Assembly (NCBI RefSeq): GCF_021026335.1
Contig: NZ_JAJNCY010000006.1
Span: forward strand, 124,001-188,000
Reading direction: 5' to 3'
DNA from: Rhizobium sp. C1
GTDB lineage: Bacteria; Pseudomonadota; Alphaproteobacteria; Rhizobiales; Rhizobiaceae
DNA: 64,000 nucleotides
Below are positions 1 through 9,689 of the stretch, in pieces (within the stretch, counting starts at the first letter, position 1; each line of letters starts with the position of its first letter). The translations under genes were made by a program, and so were the position numbers. The notes under the pieces are model-generated. The model searched no databases and had not been told where the DNA came from. It saw nothing but the letters and a program-made list of their open reading frames with translations.

Positions 1-242
1 TCGCGCCCGGCAAGACGCCGGATGAAGTCGAGGAAAACCTTCTCAAGGTCATTCCGGATGAGTATCTCTTCCATGCCCATCACTGGCTGATCCTGCATGG
101 GCGCTACACCTGCAAGGCGCGCAAGCCGGAATGTCAGCTCTGCGTGATCGCCGATATCTGCAAGTCGGCGGAGAAGACCAATGCGGTTCCGGCGGAGCTC
201 AAGGAGCTGCCGCCGCAATTCTCCGACGAGCCTGTTATCTGA
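1..242 (+). CDS. nth: Endonuclease III, C-terminal part (5' end outside window)
   Basis: Open frame from the window edge (codons starting at base 3) to TGA at 240-242. The visible 79 residues carry the C-x6-C-x2-C-x5-C pattern (CKARKPEC, QLC, VIADIC) that binds the [4Fe-4S] cluster of endonuclease III, preceded by the HAHHWLILHGRYTC stretch typical of the family. The enzyme is a DNA glycosylase/AP lyase removing oxidised pyrimidines in base excision repair. The catalytic Lys/Asp lie upstream of the window. The stop overlaps the convergent neighbour by 8 bp. Confidence 0.93.
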   Translation, partial: APGKTPDEVEENLLKVIPDEYLFHAHHWLILHGRYTCKARKPECQLCVIADICKSAEKTNAVPAELKELPPQFSDEPVI

Positions 243-957
243 AGGCCGGGTCGCGCGCCGAAATCATCTTGTGCAGATGCACCATCAGCCCCGCCGCAAA
301 GAGCGGCGTCAGCAGGTTGAGGATCGGGATCGCCAGGAAGAGCGCGATGGCAAAACCGCCGAAGAGGACGGTCTGCCAGTGCTTGGAGCGGAAATCCCGC
401 GCCGCCTGTGGCGAACGGAAGCGCATGGCGGCGAACTCGAAGAATTCGCGCCCAAGCAGATAGCCGTTGACGAGGAAGAAGGCGATGAGGTTCACGCCGG
501 GGATCAGAAGCAGGAACAGCGCGAAGATGTTGCCGACGATCACGATGCCGAGGAAGCGTACCGCGGAGACAAGCGACTCGCCGAGTGGCATGGCGACGCC
601 CGGCACATCATTCGGATAGTCGCGCTTTTCGACCACCTCGGCGACGTCATCCAGGAAGAACCCTGCGATCACGGCCGTGACCGGCGAGATCAGCAGGGCA
701 AGCCCCAGCGCCAGCCCGATACTGGCGAGAATGCCGAAGACGAAACTCAGCCAGCCGGCCCATTCGGGAATACCGGGAACGAACTGGTCGATCCAGGGCA
801 GAGCGAGCCAGATGAACAGGTTGCGCAGCAGGATCCAGAGAACGATCAGTGCGAGAAGCGTCAGCCCCAGCACCTTCCAGAAGACGCTACGCGTCTCCTT
901 CGCAAAGAGGTTTGCGAGCGCCAGGCGGGCAGCGTCCATCACCATGTTGGTCTCCAT
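235..957 (-). CDS. EI24/CysZ-like integral membrane protein
   Basis: 240 residues with four hydrophobic blocks (about residues 24-45, 66-100, 135-170 and 195-230), matching the EI24 domain family that includes the sulfate permease CysZ. The start METNMV was chosen because the hydrophobic core begins soon after it; MVMDAAR three codons in is an alternative. It ends tail-to-tail over the nth stop and lies 71 bp downstream of the phosphodiesterase on the same strand. EI24 membership is inferred from overall pattern. A role in sulfate uptake is not shown here, as there are no sulfur genes nearby. Confidence 0.75.
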   Translation of the reverse strand: METNMVMDAARLALANLFAKETRSVFWKVLGLTLLALIVLWILLRNLFIWLALPWIDQFVPGIPEWAGWLSFVFGILASIGLALGLALLISPVTAVIAGFFLDDVAEVVEKRDYPNDVPGVAMPLGESLVSAVRFLGIVIVGNIFALFLLLIPGVNLIAFFLVNGYLLGREFFEFAAMRFRSPQAARDFRSKHWQTVLFGGFAIALFLAIPILNLLTPLFAAGLMVHLHKMISARDPAFR

Positions 958-1028
958 GCCGGGAAATCCGGTGGGAGAAATGTAGGCGCTGTCCCCATCC
1001 CCGCCAAGTGCTGCAGTGCAGCAAGAGC

Positions 1029-1847
1029 TCAGTATTTGGCCGGCGAGGGGTCGCGTTTGGCGATCTCGTAGTCTTCGTTATGCACCTGCAGTCCGTGTTC
1101 CGTCGTCACGACGATGCCATAGGCGCCCGGTTCATCGACCGAAAGCGAGGCGTCGGGCATGTCGAAAGGCATCGGCTGCTGATGCACCGGGCTCTTGAAG
1201 ATGGAGTAGGGAATGCCGCGATGCGATCCATTGATCGTACGGTGGACATGGCCGGCGAAGATGTGGCGCACATTGCCGTGAGCCTCCACCAGATCGTAGA
1301 AATCGCCCTCGTTGATCAGCTTGATCAGGTCCATGCCGGTAAAGCCGGTCTTGTGCGGCGGATGGTGCAGGAAGATCAGCACGGGCTTGTTCGCCGCCTT
1401 GGCCGATTTCAGCTCGGTTTCCAGCCAGCGCATCCGCTTGTTGCAGAGGAAGCCGGCATGTGTGATCGGGTATTCGTAGGGCGGCGCGAAGAGCGAATCG
1501 AGGATCAGCGCGCGGCAGTCGGCAAAGTCGAGGGCACGCTGCACGAAGCCGTTTTCGTCGACAGCGGTGTCGGTGAAGACGGAAAGAAAGTTGTCCCGCT
1601 GGTCGTGGTTGCCGACCGCGAGATAAAGCGGCGGCTTGAGCTGGTCGAGCAGCGTCTTCAGCCGCGCATAGGATACGACATCGCCATGATGGGTCAGATC
1701 GCCGGTCACGATCACGCCATCGGCGTCGGGGTGATAGGCATTCACATGCGCGATGCCGGTTTCCAGCCGCTTGAAGGGGTCGAGGCCGATAATGGTCTCG
1801 CCTTCCGGCACCATGTGGAGGTCGGTGAAAACAATCAGTTTGGTCAT
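1029..1847 (-). CDS. Calcineurin-like metallophosphoesterase (class III cyclic nucleotide phosphodiesterase type)
   Basis: 272 residues starting MTKLIVFTDLH. All metal-ligand blocks of the calcineurin superfamily are visible in order: D-x-H (TDLH), GDLTHHG, GNHDQR, FLHHPPH and GHVH. The compact length and the GDLTHHG/GNHDQR pair resemble CpdA/GpdQ-type phosphodiesterases acting on cAMP or glycerophosphodiesters. An upstream in-frame extension to 2087 is open but has no conserved content, and the first metal motif would then lie unusually far from the N terminus, so the ATG at 1845-1847 was chosen. The exact substrate cannot be read from sequence. Confidence 0.85.
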   Translation of the reverse strand: MTKLIVFTDLHMVPEGETIIGLDPFKRLETGIAHVNAYHPDADGVIVTGDLTHHGDVVSYARLKTLLDQLKPPLYLAVGNHDQRDNFLSVFTDTAVDENGFVQRALDFADCRALILDSLFAPPYEYPITHAGFLCNKRMRWLETELKSAKAANKPVLIFLHHPPHKTGFTGMDLIKLINEGDFYDLVEAHGNVRHIFAGHVHRTINGSHRGIPYSIFKSPVHQQPMPFDMPDASLSVDEPGAYGIVVTTEHGLQVHNEDYEIAKRDPSPAKY

Positions 1848-2380
1848 GAAATCAACTCGTTCGGGATGTTCTGGCCTGAGACATTCGGCCAGCGAGAATC
1901 TGGCGGGACTGTCGCTTCCGGCGCGCCCTTCGTCAAGCGCCGAACCGCAGTTTTGCGGCACGTTCATTGATTGGCGTGGGGCTGGGCGCTCCGCCGACCC
2001 GTGCGGAAAAATGCCATTTCGAGGCTTTAACCCGGGTGCGGAGATCCTCCCGCCAAAGCGTTGTCGGTGGAGACGGGCGAGTGCCATCCGGGCCTAAGCG
2101 CCGCCGCCGCGACAGCTTTTTCGCGTGTCGTCCTGCGTTAACCTCCGTTAATTTGCGTCTACTAGTTCTAGCGAGAGCAGACATCTTCCGAGTTCTATTT
2201 CTCGCTTGCCGCAGCCAAATTAACCTTCAGGCAAGGAATTAACCATAAAGATTAAGACGGGCCGGAGTGGGACAACTATTTGTGTCGATCAAGGTGCAAA
2301 ACCTTGAAGACGGAACGCCTCAAAATTCGACAAACGCGGCAAGCGCTTTCGTCGAATGACAAGGCAGATGGAAGTTCCAG
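1848..2380. other. Long non-coding regulatory gap upstream of the che operon
   Basis: I see no convincing gene between the phosphodiesterase start and the chemoreceptor. Open frames here have atypical composition and no recognisable motifs. The left half is GC-rich. From about 2130 it turns AT-rich and carries several TTAA-containing words (TTAA-N6-TTAA at 2138-2151, TTAACC at 2220 and 2239). It then runs into the GCATGATGC element at 2381. It probably holds divergent promoters for the phosphodiesterase and the che operon. Confidence 0.6.
2218..2246 (+). promoter_or_regulatory. Twin AATTAACC repeats with a CtrA half-site word
   Basis: AATTAACC occurs at 2218-2225 and again at 2237-2244, 19 bp apart start to start. 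The second copy continues as TTAACCAT (2239-2246), the half-site word described for the cell-cycle regulator CtrA. The rem upstream region carries GTTAACC twice with the same 19 bp period. The site lies about 135 bp before the promoter-like element of the che operon. Confidence 0.4.
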
Positions 2381-2405
2381 GCATGATGCCTTTCCGCTGC
2401 GCCGG
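2381..2405 (+). promoter_or_regulatory. Late-class promoter-like element of the che operon (GCATGATGC-N11-GCCGG)
   Basis: GCATGATGC (2381-2389), 11 bases, then GCCGG (2401-2405). The same bipartite element occurs before each of the four flagellin genes, and nowhere else upstream of genes in this window as far as I can see. The 11-12 base spacer and the GCCG right half resemble the sigma-28 layout (N11-GCCGATAA), although rhizobia are not known to have a classical FliA. It points to co-expression of chemotaxis and filament genes. Confidence 0.6.
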
Positions 2406-2547
2406 GATTGGACCGGCATGTGATTGGGGTTGATTGGCAGTTTGCTCTGCCGCCGGCCGGCCGTGGAAATTTGATCCCCGCGCCTCAGCTGCAAGAGCAG
2501 GTCTCCTCAGGGGAGGCGCCGCCGTCGATTGCCTCGCCTGGTGTTCA

Positions 2548-4170
2548 GTGGGATTTGATTTGGAAAACGGGGCTCAAAACGATCGGTCGCAGCGGCAGCA
2601 GGCAGGCAGCCTGTTCGAACGGCTGCGCTTTGCCGGTCTCGAGGCCGAGCAGACCGAATTCCTTCGCAAGCACCGCGACAGCCTTCTTCCCGAGATCGAA
2701 AAGGGTCTCAAGGCGCTGTTCGAGCGCTTCCAATCCTCGCCCGAGGCCTCCGCACAATTCGAAAGCGACCGCCATCTCGACAGGCTGCATAGCCTCATGT
2801 CGTCGCATTGGGCCGTGCTTTCCGACGCCCGTTTTGACAGTCTCTATGCCGAGCGTGTCAAGGTTCTCTCCGATGCCGAAGGCCGCATGGGTCTCGATCC
2901 GCGCTGGCACATCGCCGGCCATTCGGTCGTTCTGGAACATCTGATTGCCGGCGCGCTGGCCACCCGCTGGCCCAAGACATGGTTCGGTCGCAAACATGCG
3001 AGCGCCGAAGAGGCGCAGGCGCTGGTCAAATCCATCGTCCGTCTGGTGATGGTCGATCTGGAAATTGCCGTGTCTCTGCGGTTCAACGAATTGCGGCTCG
3101 GCCACAAGCAGTCGCTCAAGGAACAGCGCGAGGAAATCGAGACCTCCACGGTCGCCTTCTTCGCCGACACGGTCGAGGCGCTGGCAAACAAGGACCTGAC
3201 CGTTCGTCTGCGCGACGATGGCCCCGAAAGCTATGCTGACCTGACGCAGCGCTTCAATGAGGCGCTCGATCGTCTGCGCCAGGAAATCGACTCCGCCAAC
3301 GCCCGCAACCGGCAAGGTCATGAACTGGCCGAAAATGTCACCACGCTCTCCCGGCAGGCGGCCGAAGTCGCGGCAGATTGCGCTCGACGCATCGATCTGG
3401 GCGTGACCGGGCTCAAGGACCTGACCCAAGGTGTCAGCCGCAATGCCGAACGGTCCATCGAGGCCGAACGCCATGTCGGCGAGACGCGCGTCGCCGTCGA
3501 ACGCAGCGGCGAGATCGTCGGCGAAGCCATTGCCGCCATGGCCGATATTGAAGCCTCGGCGGAAAAGATCGGCGAGATCATCGGCGTCATCGACGACATT
3601 GCCTTCCAGACCAATCTTCTGGCGCTGAATGCCGGCATCGAAGCTGCCCGCGCCGGCGATTCCGGCCGCGGCTTTGCCGTTGTCGCCCAGGAAGTCCGCG
3701 CATTGGCGCAACGGTCTGCCGATGCCGCACGTCAGATCAAGACGTTGGTCAGCGAAACGAAATCGCAGGTCGACTCGGGCGTCCAGATGGTCGGCCGCAC
3801 CCAGACCGCGATCGGTGACATCGTCCGTCAGGTCCAGGAGATCAGCGCGGCCGTCACCGGCATCGCCCGGGATTCCGGCGACCATGCCCGCGGCCTCGAT
3901 CATTCGATGGCCGCCTTCACGGATATCCGTCGCGAAGCCTCGCGCGGTGCGGAAATCGCGCTCAGCTCGCGGGCCACGTCCGGCGACCTTCATACCGTCA
4001 TCCTCGAACTCGGCGATACCATCCGTTCGTTCCGCGTGGCAGCGCGTGAACCGGAGCGCCGGCAGACGCCGCAGCCGAAGCGCGCGCCCGCCTTCGAGCT
4101 CGGCAATCGCGATGACGATCAGTTTCTGCCGCAGCCGTCCTACCTCGCAGGTCTTGGAGGTGGACGATGA
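2548..4170 (+). CDS. icpA: Soluble chemoreceptor with degenerate protoglobin sensor domain (IcpA)
   Basis: First gene of the che operon, about 540 residues, with no membrane segment. Residues about 20-180 match the protoglobin fold of globin-coupled sensors ([35 protein letters not shown]). The residue expected to be the proximal haem His in HxRxGL is Glu here (EGRMGL). A HAMP-like segment follows ([10 protein letters not shown]), then a cytoplasmic signalling hairpin with the conserved [22 protein letters not shown] tip region written here in two parts, [13 protein letters not shown] and AGIEAARAG. There is no C-terminal CheR-docking pentapeptide. The start is uncertain: GTG at 2548 is used, with TTG 2434 and TTG 2560 as alternatives. 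Its name follows the S. meliloti operon. Confidence 0.88.
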   Translation: MGFDLENGAQNDRSQRQQAGSLFERLRFAGLEAEQTEFLRKHRDSLLPEIEKGLKALFERFQSSPEASAQFESDRHLDRLHSLMSSHWAVLSDARFDSLYAERVKVLSDAEGRMGLDPRWHIAGHSVVLEHLIAGALATRWPKTWFGRKHASAEEAQALVKSIVRLVMVDLEIAVSLRFNELRLGHKQSLKEQREEIETSTVAFFADTVEALANKDLTVRLRDDGPESYADLTQRFNEALDRLRQEIDSANARNRQGHELAENVTTLSRQAAEVAADCARRIDLGVTGLKDLTQGVSRNAERSIEAERHVGETRVAVERSGEIVGEAIAAMADIEASAEKIGEIIGVIDDIAFQTNLLALNAGIEAARAGDSGRGFAVVAQEVRALAQRSADAARQIKTLVSETKSQVDSGVQMVGRTQTAIGDIVRQVQEISAAVTGIARDSGDHARGLDHSMAAFTDIRREASRGAEIALSSRATSGDLHTVILELGDTIRSFRVAAREPERRQTPQPKRAPAFELGNRDDDQFLPQPSYLAGLGGGR

Positions 4171-4242
4171 ACGGCATGACAGGAAAGCCCGCATGTCGGG
4201 CTGAAGCAGAAAACACTTTGTTGCGCAATGAAGGACAACCGA

Positions 4243-4530
4243 ATGGCTAGCAAGAAACCGGCCGCCGCGAAAAGTCTGAGCCTGGCCCCGGTCCTCGATC
4301 TGAACGAGGCCACGGCGCTGCATGGCAAGCTGATGGCGCTGCGCGGCAGCGACCTGATGATTGATGCGTCCGGCGTGGAACGCGTGGGCGCACAATGCGT
4401 CCAGGTTCTCTGGGCAGCAAAGAAGAACTGGGAGGAGGACAAGCTGACTTTCAAGTTTTCGAAAGTCTCCGACTCTTTCACAAAGACGATGCAACTGATC
4501 GGCATCAATATCGAGCCCCTGCTGGCATAG
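4243..4530 (+). CDS. cheS: CheS, small STAS-like partner of CheA
   Basis: 95 residues with an STAS/anti-sigma-antagonist pattern: LNEATALHGKLMALRGSDLMIDASGVERVGAQCVQVL, here split as LNEATALHGKLMALRG and DLMIDASGVERVGAQCVQVL. In S. meliloti the equivalent second gene encodes CheS, which binds CheA and speeds dephosphorylation of CheY1. An ATG at 4228 is in frame, but the ATG at 4243 has an AAGGAC ribosome binding site at the right distance, and its length is close to the 97 residues I recall for CheS. It lies between icpA and cheY1 with short gaps. Confidence 0.85.
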   Translation: MASKKPAAAKSLSLAPVLDLNEATALHGKLMALRGSDLMIDASGVERVGAQCVQVLWAAKKNWEEDKLTFKFSKVSDSFTKTMQLIGINIEPLLA

Positions 4531-4543
4531 GAGAGTACCTGAA

Positions 4544-4909
4544 ATGAAAAAGAAAGTTCTGACAGTTGATGATTCCAGAACGATCCGGAACATGCTTCTG
4601 GTGACGCTGAACAACGCCGGATTTGAAACGATCCAGGCCGAGGACGGCATTGAAGGCCTCGAAGTTCTCGAGGATGCAAATCCTGACGTGATCGTCACGG
4701 ACATCAACATGCCGCGTCTCGATGGCTTCGGCTTCATCGAAGGCGTGCGCAAGAACGACAAGTTCCGGGCCATCCCGATCCTCGTTCTGACCACCGAAAG
4801 CGACGCGGAAAAGAAGAACCGCGCCCGCCAGGCTGGTGCGACCGGCTGGATCGTAAAACCGTTCGACCCGACCAAGCTGATTGATGCAATTGAGCGCGTA
4901 ACGGCCTGA
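4544..4909 (+). CDS. cheY1: Chemotaxis response regulator CheY1
   Basis: 121-residue single-domain receiver. The acidic pocket is D9/D10, the phosphoacceptor D53 (VTDINMP), T83 the switch threonine and K105 the invariant lysine (IVKPFDP). It follows cheS by 13 bp and precedes cheA by 22 bp. In the two-CheY rhizobial system, CheY1 acts as a phosphate sink while CheY2 slows the motor. That division of labour is known from S. meliloti and assigned here by position. Confidence 0.95.
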   Translation: MKKKVLTVDDSRTIRNMLLVTLNNAGFETIQAEDGIEGLEVLEDANPDVIVTDINMPRLDGFGFIEGVRKNDKFRAIPILVLTTESDAEKKNRARQAGATGWIVKPFDPTKLIDAIERVTA

Positions 4910-4931
4910 CCGCCTACCCGGGATATTCCAA

Positions 4932-7232
4932 ATGGATATGAACGAAATCAAAGACATCTTCTTCCAGGAATGCGAGGAACAGCTCGCAGAACTGGAATCG
5001 GGTCTTCTGAAGCTGAATGACGGCGATCGCGATCCGGAAACAGTCAACGCTGTCTTCCGCGCCGTTCACTCGATCAAGGGCGGCGCCGGCGCATTCGGTC
5101 TCGATGACCTCGTGGCCTTCGCGCATGTCTTCGAGACCACGCTCGATTGCGTTCGATCCAACAAGCTCGATCCCGGGCCGGAAGTTCTCAAGACGATGCT
5201 GAAGTCGGCCGACGTGCTTGCCGACCTCACCGCAGCGTCTCGCGACGGCGGAACGGTGGACCCCTCCCGGACCAGTGTTCTGGTCAAGGAACTGGAAGCG
5301 TTGGCCAGCGGTCAGGTGCCAGCCCCGACCGCTGAAGTTGCCGCGCCCGTCGCTCCGCCTGCGCCCAAGCCCGCACCCGCTCCGGCAAAGCCTGTTGCCG
5401 CAGCCCCCACGGACGAAAGCGGCTTCCAGCCGATCCCGTTCAGCTTCGATGAGTTCGGCGGCGATGAGCCGGAACCGCTCGCCATGGAAATCCCGCTCTG
5501 CGACGTCGTGTTCAAGCCGCGTCCGGAACTCTATTCCAAGGGCAATGAAGCGGCTCTCCTGCTGCGCGACCTCTCGCGCCTCGGCGAGATGAGCATCTAT
5601 TGCGACATGGATGCCCTGCCGCCGCTCGACCAGATGGACCCGGAAGGCGCCTATTTCTTCTGGAAGATCGCCATCCGCACCGAAAAGGGCGAAGAGGGTG
5701 TCCGCTCCGTCTTCGAATTCGCCGAGTGGGATTGCGACCTCGAAGTCAAGGTTCACGAAGTGGTTTCCGAGGAAGAAGAGGGTGAAGAGCTGCCGATGCA
5801 GCCCGTTCCCTTCGATCTGTCCGCGCTCGATGATGCAGACGAAGAACACGATCACCACGACGATCATCATCACGAAGATGTGGCCGCTGCCATCGAAGCG
5901 GCCAAGGTTGCCAGCGCCGTTGTGAGTGCCGCCGCCAATGCACCGGCAGCGCCGGCCGCACAAGCCGCCGCCAAGCCTGCCGCAGCCGCTGCTGCAAATG
6001 CGGACTCCTCCGGCTCGGGCGGTGCCAATCCGACCATCCGCGTCGACCTCGATCGCGTCGACCGCCTGATCAACCTTGTCGGCGAGCTCGTGATCAACCA
6101 GGCCATGCTCTCGCAGAGCGTGATTGCCAACGAGACATCCGGCGCCACCACGATCAATACGGGTCTCGAAGAGCTGCAGCAGCTGACCCGCGAGATCCAG
6201 GACAGCGTGATGGCCATCCGCGCGCAGCCTGTGAAGCCGGTCTTCCAGCGCATGTCGCGTATCGTTCGCGAAGTCGCCGACATGGTCGGCAAGTCGGTCC
6301 GCCTCGTCACTGAAGGTGAAAATACCGAAGTCGACAAGACCGTCATCGACAAGCTCGCCGAGCCGCTGACGCACATGATCCGCAACGCCGTCGACCACGG
6401 TCTGGAAATGCCGGAAAAGCGCGCAGCGCTCGGCAAGAACCCGGAAGGCACGGTCAAGCTTTCGGCCAAGCACCGCTCGGGCCGCATCGTCATCGAACTC
6501 TCCGACGACGGCGCCGGTATCAACCGTGAAAAGGTCCGACAGAAGGCGATCGACAACGACCTCATCACGTCCGAAACCAACCTGACGGACGAAGAGATCG
6601 ACAACCTGATCTTCCATCCGGGCTTCTCGACTGCGGACAAGATCACCGACGTGTCGGGTCGCGGCGTGGGCATGGACGTGGTCAAGCGTTCGATCCAGGC
6701 GCTCGGCGGTCGCATCAACATCTCCTCGCGCCCCGGTCAGGGCTCGACGTTCACGATGAGCCTGCCGCTGACGCTCGCCGTTCTCGACGGGATGGTGGTC
6801 ACGGTCGCCGGCCAGACGCTGGTCGTTCCGCTCACCGCCATCGTCGAAACGCTGCAGCCGGAAGCCTCGGCCATCCATTCCTTCGGCGCAAGCCAGCGCC
6901 TCATTTCGATCCGCGACAGCTTCTGCCCGCTGGTCGATGTCGGCCGCATCCTGAACTTCCGTTCGGTTCAGGCCAACCCCACCGATGGCGTGGCGCTTCT
7001 GGTGGAATCCGAAAGCGGCGGTCAGCGCGCGCTGATGGTCGACGCGATCCAGGGCCAGCGTCAGGTGGTCATCAAGAGCCTCGAAGCCAACTACACCCAT
7101 GTTCCCGGCATCGCCGCGGCAACCATCCTTGGCGATGGCCGCGTGGCGCTCATTCTGGACGTGGATGCGGTGGTCGCAGCCTCGCGCGGGCAGACGCTCG
7201 GCGGTGACGGTGCGCTGGCTGCGGCGAGCTGA
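4932..7232 (+). CDS. cheA: Chemotaxis histidine kinase CheA
   Basis: 766 residues. The P1 Hpt domain has the phosphorylated His at residue 46 (AVHSIKGGAGAFG). A Pro/Ala-rich linker around 125-160 follows, then the CheY/CheB-binding P2 region and a His/Asp-rich stretch (EEHDHHDDHHHED) near residue 305. P3 has DRVDRLINLVGELVINQ. The P4 ATPase has the N box (HMIRNAVDHGLE, about 484), G1 (DDGAGI) and G2 (GRGVGMDVVK). P5 is a CheW-like coupling domain to the C terminus. It autophosphorylates under receptor control and feeds CheY1, CheY2 and CheB. Confidence 0.97.
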   Translation: MDMNEIKDIFFQECEEQLAELESGLLKLNDGDRDPETVNAVFRAVHSIKGGAGAFGLDDLVAFAHVFETTLDCVRSNKLDPGPEVLKTMLKSADVLADLTAASRDGGTVDPSRTSVLVKELEALASGQVPAPTAEVAAPVAPPAPKPAPAPAKPVAAAPTDESGFQPIPFSFDEFGGDEPEPLAMEIPLCDVVFKPRPELYSKGNEAALLLRDLSRLGEMSIYCDMDALPPLDQMDPEGAYFFWKIAIRTEKGEEGVRSVFEFAEWDCDLEVKVHEVVSEEEEGEELPMQPVPFDLSALDDADEEHDHHDDHHHEDVAAAIEAAKVASAVVSAAANAPAAPAAQAAAKPAAAAAANADSSGSGGANPTIRVDLDRVDRLINLVGELVINQAMLSQSVIANETSGATTINTGLEELQQLTREIQDSVMAIRAQPVKPVFQRMSRIVREVADMVGKSVRLVTEGENTEVDKTVIDKLAEPLTHMIRNAVDHGLEMPEKRAALGKNPEGTVKLSAKHRSGRIVIELSDDGAGINREKVRQKAIDNDLITSETNLTDEEIDNLIFHPGFSTADKITDVSGRGVGMDVVKRSIQALGGRINISSRPGQGSTFTMSLPLTLAVLDGMVVTVAGQTLVVPLTAIVETLQPEASAIHSFGASQRLISIRDSFCPLVDVGRILNFRSVQANPTDGVALLVESESGGQRALMVDAIQGQRQVVIKSLEANYTHVPGIAAATILGDGRVALILDVDAVVAASRGQTLGGDGALAAAS

Positions 7233-7261
7233 CTGTGAGTGTGTGAGGAACGAGTTCTGAC

Positions 7262-7729
7262 ATGACGATTGCTGCAAAAAATCTGACCAAGGGTGTCCGA
7301 GAGCTGATCGCTTTCCGCATTGGCGATCAGGAATTTTGCGTGAACATCATGGTCGTGCGCGAAATACGCGGCTGGACGAAAGCCACGCCCATGCCGCATT
7401 CGCCGCACTACATGATGGGCGTGATCAACCTTCGCGGCGCTGTGCTGCCGATCGTTGATCTCTCGCTACGCCTTGGCATGAAGCCTTCGGAGCCGAACCC
7501 ACGGCATGTGATCATCGTTGTGCAGATCGGCGAGAAGATCGTTGGCCTGCTCGTCGATGCGGTCTCGGACATTCTGGGCATCACTGACGACAGTATACAG
7601 CCGATACCCGAGGTCTCCGCGGAATTCGTGCGTGCCTTTGCACGCGGGATCATTGCCGTGGAAGGCCGCATGATTTGCCTGCTCGAGCTCGATGCGCTTG
7701 TTCAGGGTAACGAAAGCGAAGCAGCATGA
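7262..7729 (+). CDS. cheW: Chemotaxis coupling protein CheW
   Basis: 155 residues, a single CheW domain: [45 protein letters not shown] and [10 protein letters not shown] are typical strands of the family. It links receptor tips to CheA P5. It lies 29 bp after cheA, and its last codons overlap the cheR start (ATGA), implying translational coupling. Confidence 0.95.
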   Translation: MTIAAKNLTKGVRELIAFRIGDQEFCVNIMVVREIRGWTKATPMPHSPHYMMGVINLRGAVLPIVDLSLRLGMKPSEPNPRHVIIVVQIGEKIVGLLVDAVSDILGITDDSIQPIPEVSAEFVRAFARGIIAVEGRMICLLELDALVQGNESEAA

Positions 7730-8634
7730 TGAGCCCACTTGCGATAGACCAGAAGCTGCCGGGCGAAGAGTTCCTCGCAAACGGTGAATTTCCGCTGACA
7801 CGGCGGGATCTCTCCGAAATTGCGGCGATGATCTACGCCGATGCCGGCATCTTCCTCAACGAGACCAAGGCCTCGTTGGTCTACTCGCGCCTGTCGAAAC
7901 ATATCCGCAAGCTGGGCCTGAAAAGCTTCCGCGAGTACTGCAATCTTGTCGCCTCGCCGGAAGGCGCTGCAGAGCGTCGTGAAATGCTCTCCTATCTCAC
8001 GACAAATTTCACGCGCTTCTTCCGCGAGAACCATCATTTCGAGCATCTGCGCGACGAGGTTCTGCCCGAGCTTTTCGCCCGTGCCAAGGCAGGCGGCCGC
8101 GTCCGCATCTGGTCTGCGGCCTGCTCGGACGGACAGGAGCCCTATTCGATCGCGCTGACGATCCTGTCGATGATGCCGAATGCGGCGGATTACGATATCA
8201 AGATCCTGGCGACCGATATCGATCCCAAGATCCTCGCGATCGCCCGCGAAGGTGCTTACGACCAGAACGCGCTGGAAACGGTCAGTGCCGACATGCGTCG
8301 TCAGTGGTTCAAGCAGGTCGATGCGGCCGGCCGCCAGAAGTGGAAGATCGATGATCGCGTCAAGCGCCTGATCACCTTCAACGAGCTGAATCTGATGACC
8401 GACTGGCCGTTCAAGGGCAAGTTCGACGTCATCTTCTGCCGCAACGTCGTTATCTATTTCGATGAGCCGACGCAGACGCGCATCTGGTCGCGTTTCGCCG
8501 AACAGCTGCCGCCAGGCGGCCATCTCTATATCGGCCATTCCGAGCGCGTGACCGGCGAGGCGAAGAACCGTTTCGACAATATCGGCATCACCACGTATCG
8601 CCTGCATGGCACATCCGCGAGGAGGCCGGCATGA
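7726..8634 (+). CDS. cheR: Chemoreceptor methyltransferase CheR
   Basis: 302 residues. An N-terminal helical CheR domain ([20 protein letters not shown]) is followed by a SAM-binding methyltransferase domain with the motif [15 protein letters not shown] near residue 130 and [12 protein letters not shown] further on. It methylates glutamates on MCPs during adaptation. The ATG overlaps the cheW stop by 4 bp and the gene ends with an ATGA overlap into cheB. Confidence 0.96.
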   Translation: MMSPLAIDQKLPGEEFLANGEFPLTRRDLSEIAAMIYADAGIFLNETKASLVYSRLSKHIRKLGLKSFREYCNLVASPEGAAERREMLSYLTTNFTRFFRENHHFEHLRDEVLPELFARAKAGGRVRIWSAACSDGQEPYSIALTILSMMPNAADYDIKILATDIDPKILAIAREGAYDQNALETVSADMRRQWFKQVDAAGRQKWKIDDRVKRLITFNELNLMTDWPFKGKFDVIFCRNVVIYFDEPTQTRIWSRFAEQLPPGGHLYIGHSERVTGEAKNRFDNIGITTYRLHGTSARRPA

Positions 8635-9689
8635 GCGCACCTGCACGCGTCCTCGTCGTCGATGATTCGCCCACCATGCGCGGGCTGATCTCGGCGATCC
8701 TGAGTTCGGATCCCGATGTCGACGTCGTCGGGCAGGCCGGTGATGCCATGGAAGCGCGCGAGGCGATCAAGCGGCTGAACCCCGACGTCGTCACGCTCGA
8801 CATCGAAATGCCCAACATGAACGGGCTGGATTTCCTCGAGAAGATCATGACGCTCCGGCCCATGCCGGTAATCATGGTGTCGTCGCTGACGCATCGCGGT
8901 GCGGATGCCACCCTGGCCGCGCTGGAAATCGGCGCGTTCGACTGCATCGGCAAGCCGGCCCCCGGCGAGCCGCGCCCGTTCCATGACCTGGCGGAAAAGG
9001 TCAAGGCTGCGGCCCGTTCGAAATACCGCCATGGCGGACCGGTTTCGGCGTCCACGCGCCAGCCGCCGGCCAATATCAACAGTGAAAACGCCTATCGCGT
9101 TGGTCGCAAGATCGTGGCGATCGGATCGTCCACCGGCGGCGTCGAGGCGCTGATCACCGTGCTGCAGGGATTCCCCGTGAATTGCCCGCCGACGGTCATC
9201 ACGCAGCACATGCCGCCGACCTTTACCAAGAGTTTTGCCGATCGGCTGAACCGTCTCTGCGCCCCCGTTGTCGAGGAGGCCCGAGATGGGGCCCGTCTCG
9301 AGATCGGCAAGATCTATCTTGCTCCGGGCGGAGAACGTCATCTGCAGGTCGTCAATGCCAGCGCGCCGGCTTGCCGGCTGCTGGAATCCGCGCCCGTCAA
9401 TGGTCATCGACCCTCGGTCGATGTCCTGTTCGACTCCGTGGCCGAGCTGGCCGGGCGCAATGCCGTCGGCGTGATTTTGACAGGCATGGGCCGTGACGGC
9501 GCAGCAGGCCTGCTCAAGATGCGCTATGCTGGAGCCAGAACGATCGGACAGGACGAAAAATCCTGCGTCGTTTACGGAATGCCAAGAGTTGCCCACGAAT
9601 TAGGGGCGGTCGAACGTCAACTGCCGCTCGGGCACATCGGCGAGGAAGTTTTGAAAATGACAGCAGCCCGGAAAGAAGGAAGCGAATAA
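8631..9689 (+). CDS. cheB: Chemoreceptor methylesterase/deamidase CheB
   Basis: 352 residues. An N-terminal receiver ([12 protein letters not shown], phosphoacceptor in TLDIEMP) joins through a linker to the C-terminal methylesterase. The catalytic triad blocks are [10 protein letters not shown] (Ser, about 166), QHMP (His, about 192) and [10 protein letters not shown] (Asp, about 285). Phosphorylated by CheA, it removes receptor methyl groups. It is coupled to cheR by ATGA and to cheY2 by TAATG. Confidence 0.97.
   Translation: MSAPARVLVVDDSPTMRGLISAILSSDPDVDVVGQAGDAMEAREAIKRLNPDVVTLDIEMPNMNGLDFLEKIMTLRPMPVIMVSSLTHRGADATLAALEIGAFDCIGKPAPGEPRPFHDLAEKVKAAARSKYRHGGPVSASTRQPPANINSENAYRVGRKIVAIGSSTGGVEALITVLQGFPVNCPPTVITQHMPPTFTKSFADRLNRLCAPVVEEARDGARLEIGKIYLAPGGERHLQVVNASAPACRLLESAPVNGHRPSVDVLFDSVAELAGRNAVGVILTGMGRDGAAGLLKMRYAGARTIGQDEKSCVVYGMPRVAHELGAVERQLPLGHIGEEVLKMTAARKEGSE

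Noticed and set aside
181-1071. Plus-strand frame opposite the CysZ-like gene
   Set aside because: The minus-strand protein has clear TM segments; the plus-strand product is charged and non-repetitive with no motif.
2138-2151. TTAA-N6-TTAA as a CtrA site
   Set aside because: Spacer is 6, not 7; listed only as part of the AT-rich region.
2339-2352. GCAAGCGCTTTCG near the che promoter, resembling the AglR operator
   Set aside because: Only the central AAGCGCTT is shared and the flanks break the palindrome; no link with sugar control.
2545-4875. Long antisense frame across icpA, cheS and cheY1
   Set aside because: Crosses several well-supported genes and has no family features; a GC-skew artefact.
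4914-7277. Very long open frame antisense to cheA
   Set aside because: It mirrors cheA codon bias in a high-GC genome; composition is Arg/Asp/Gly-rich without domains.
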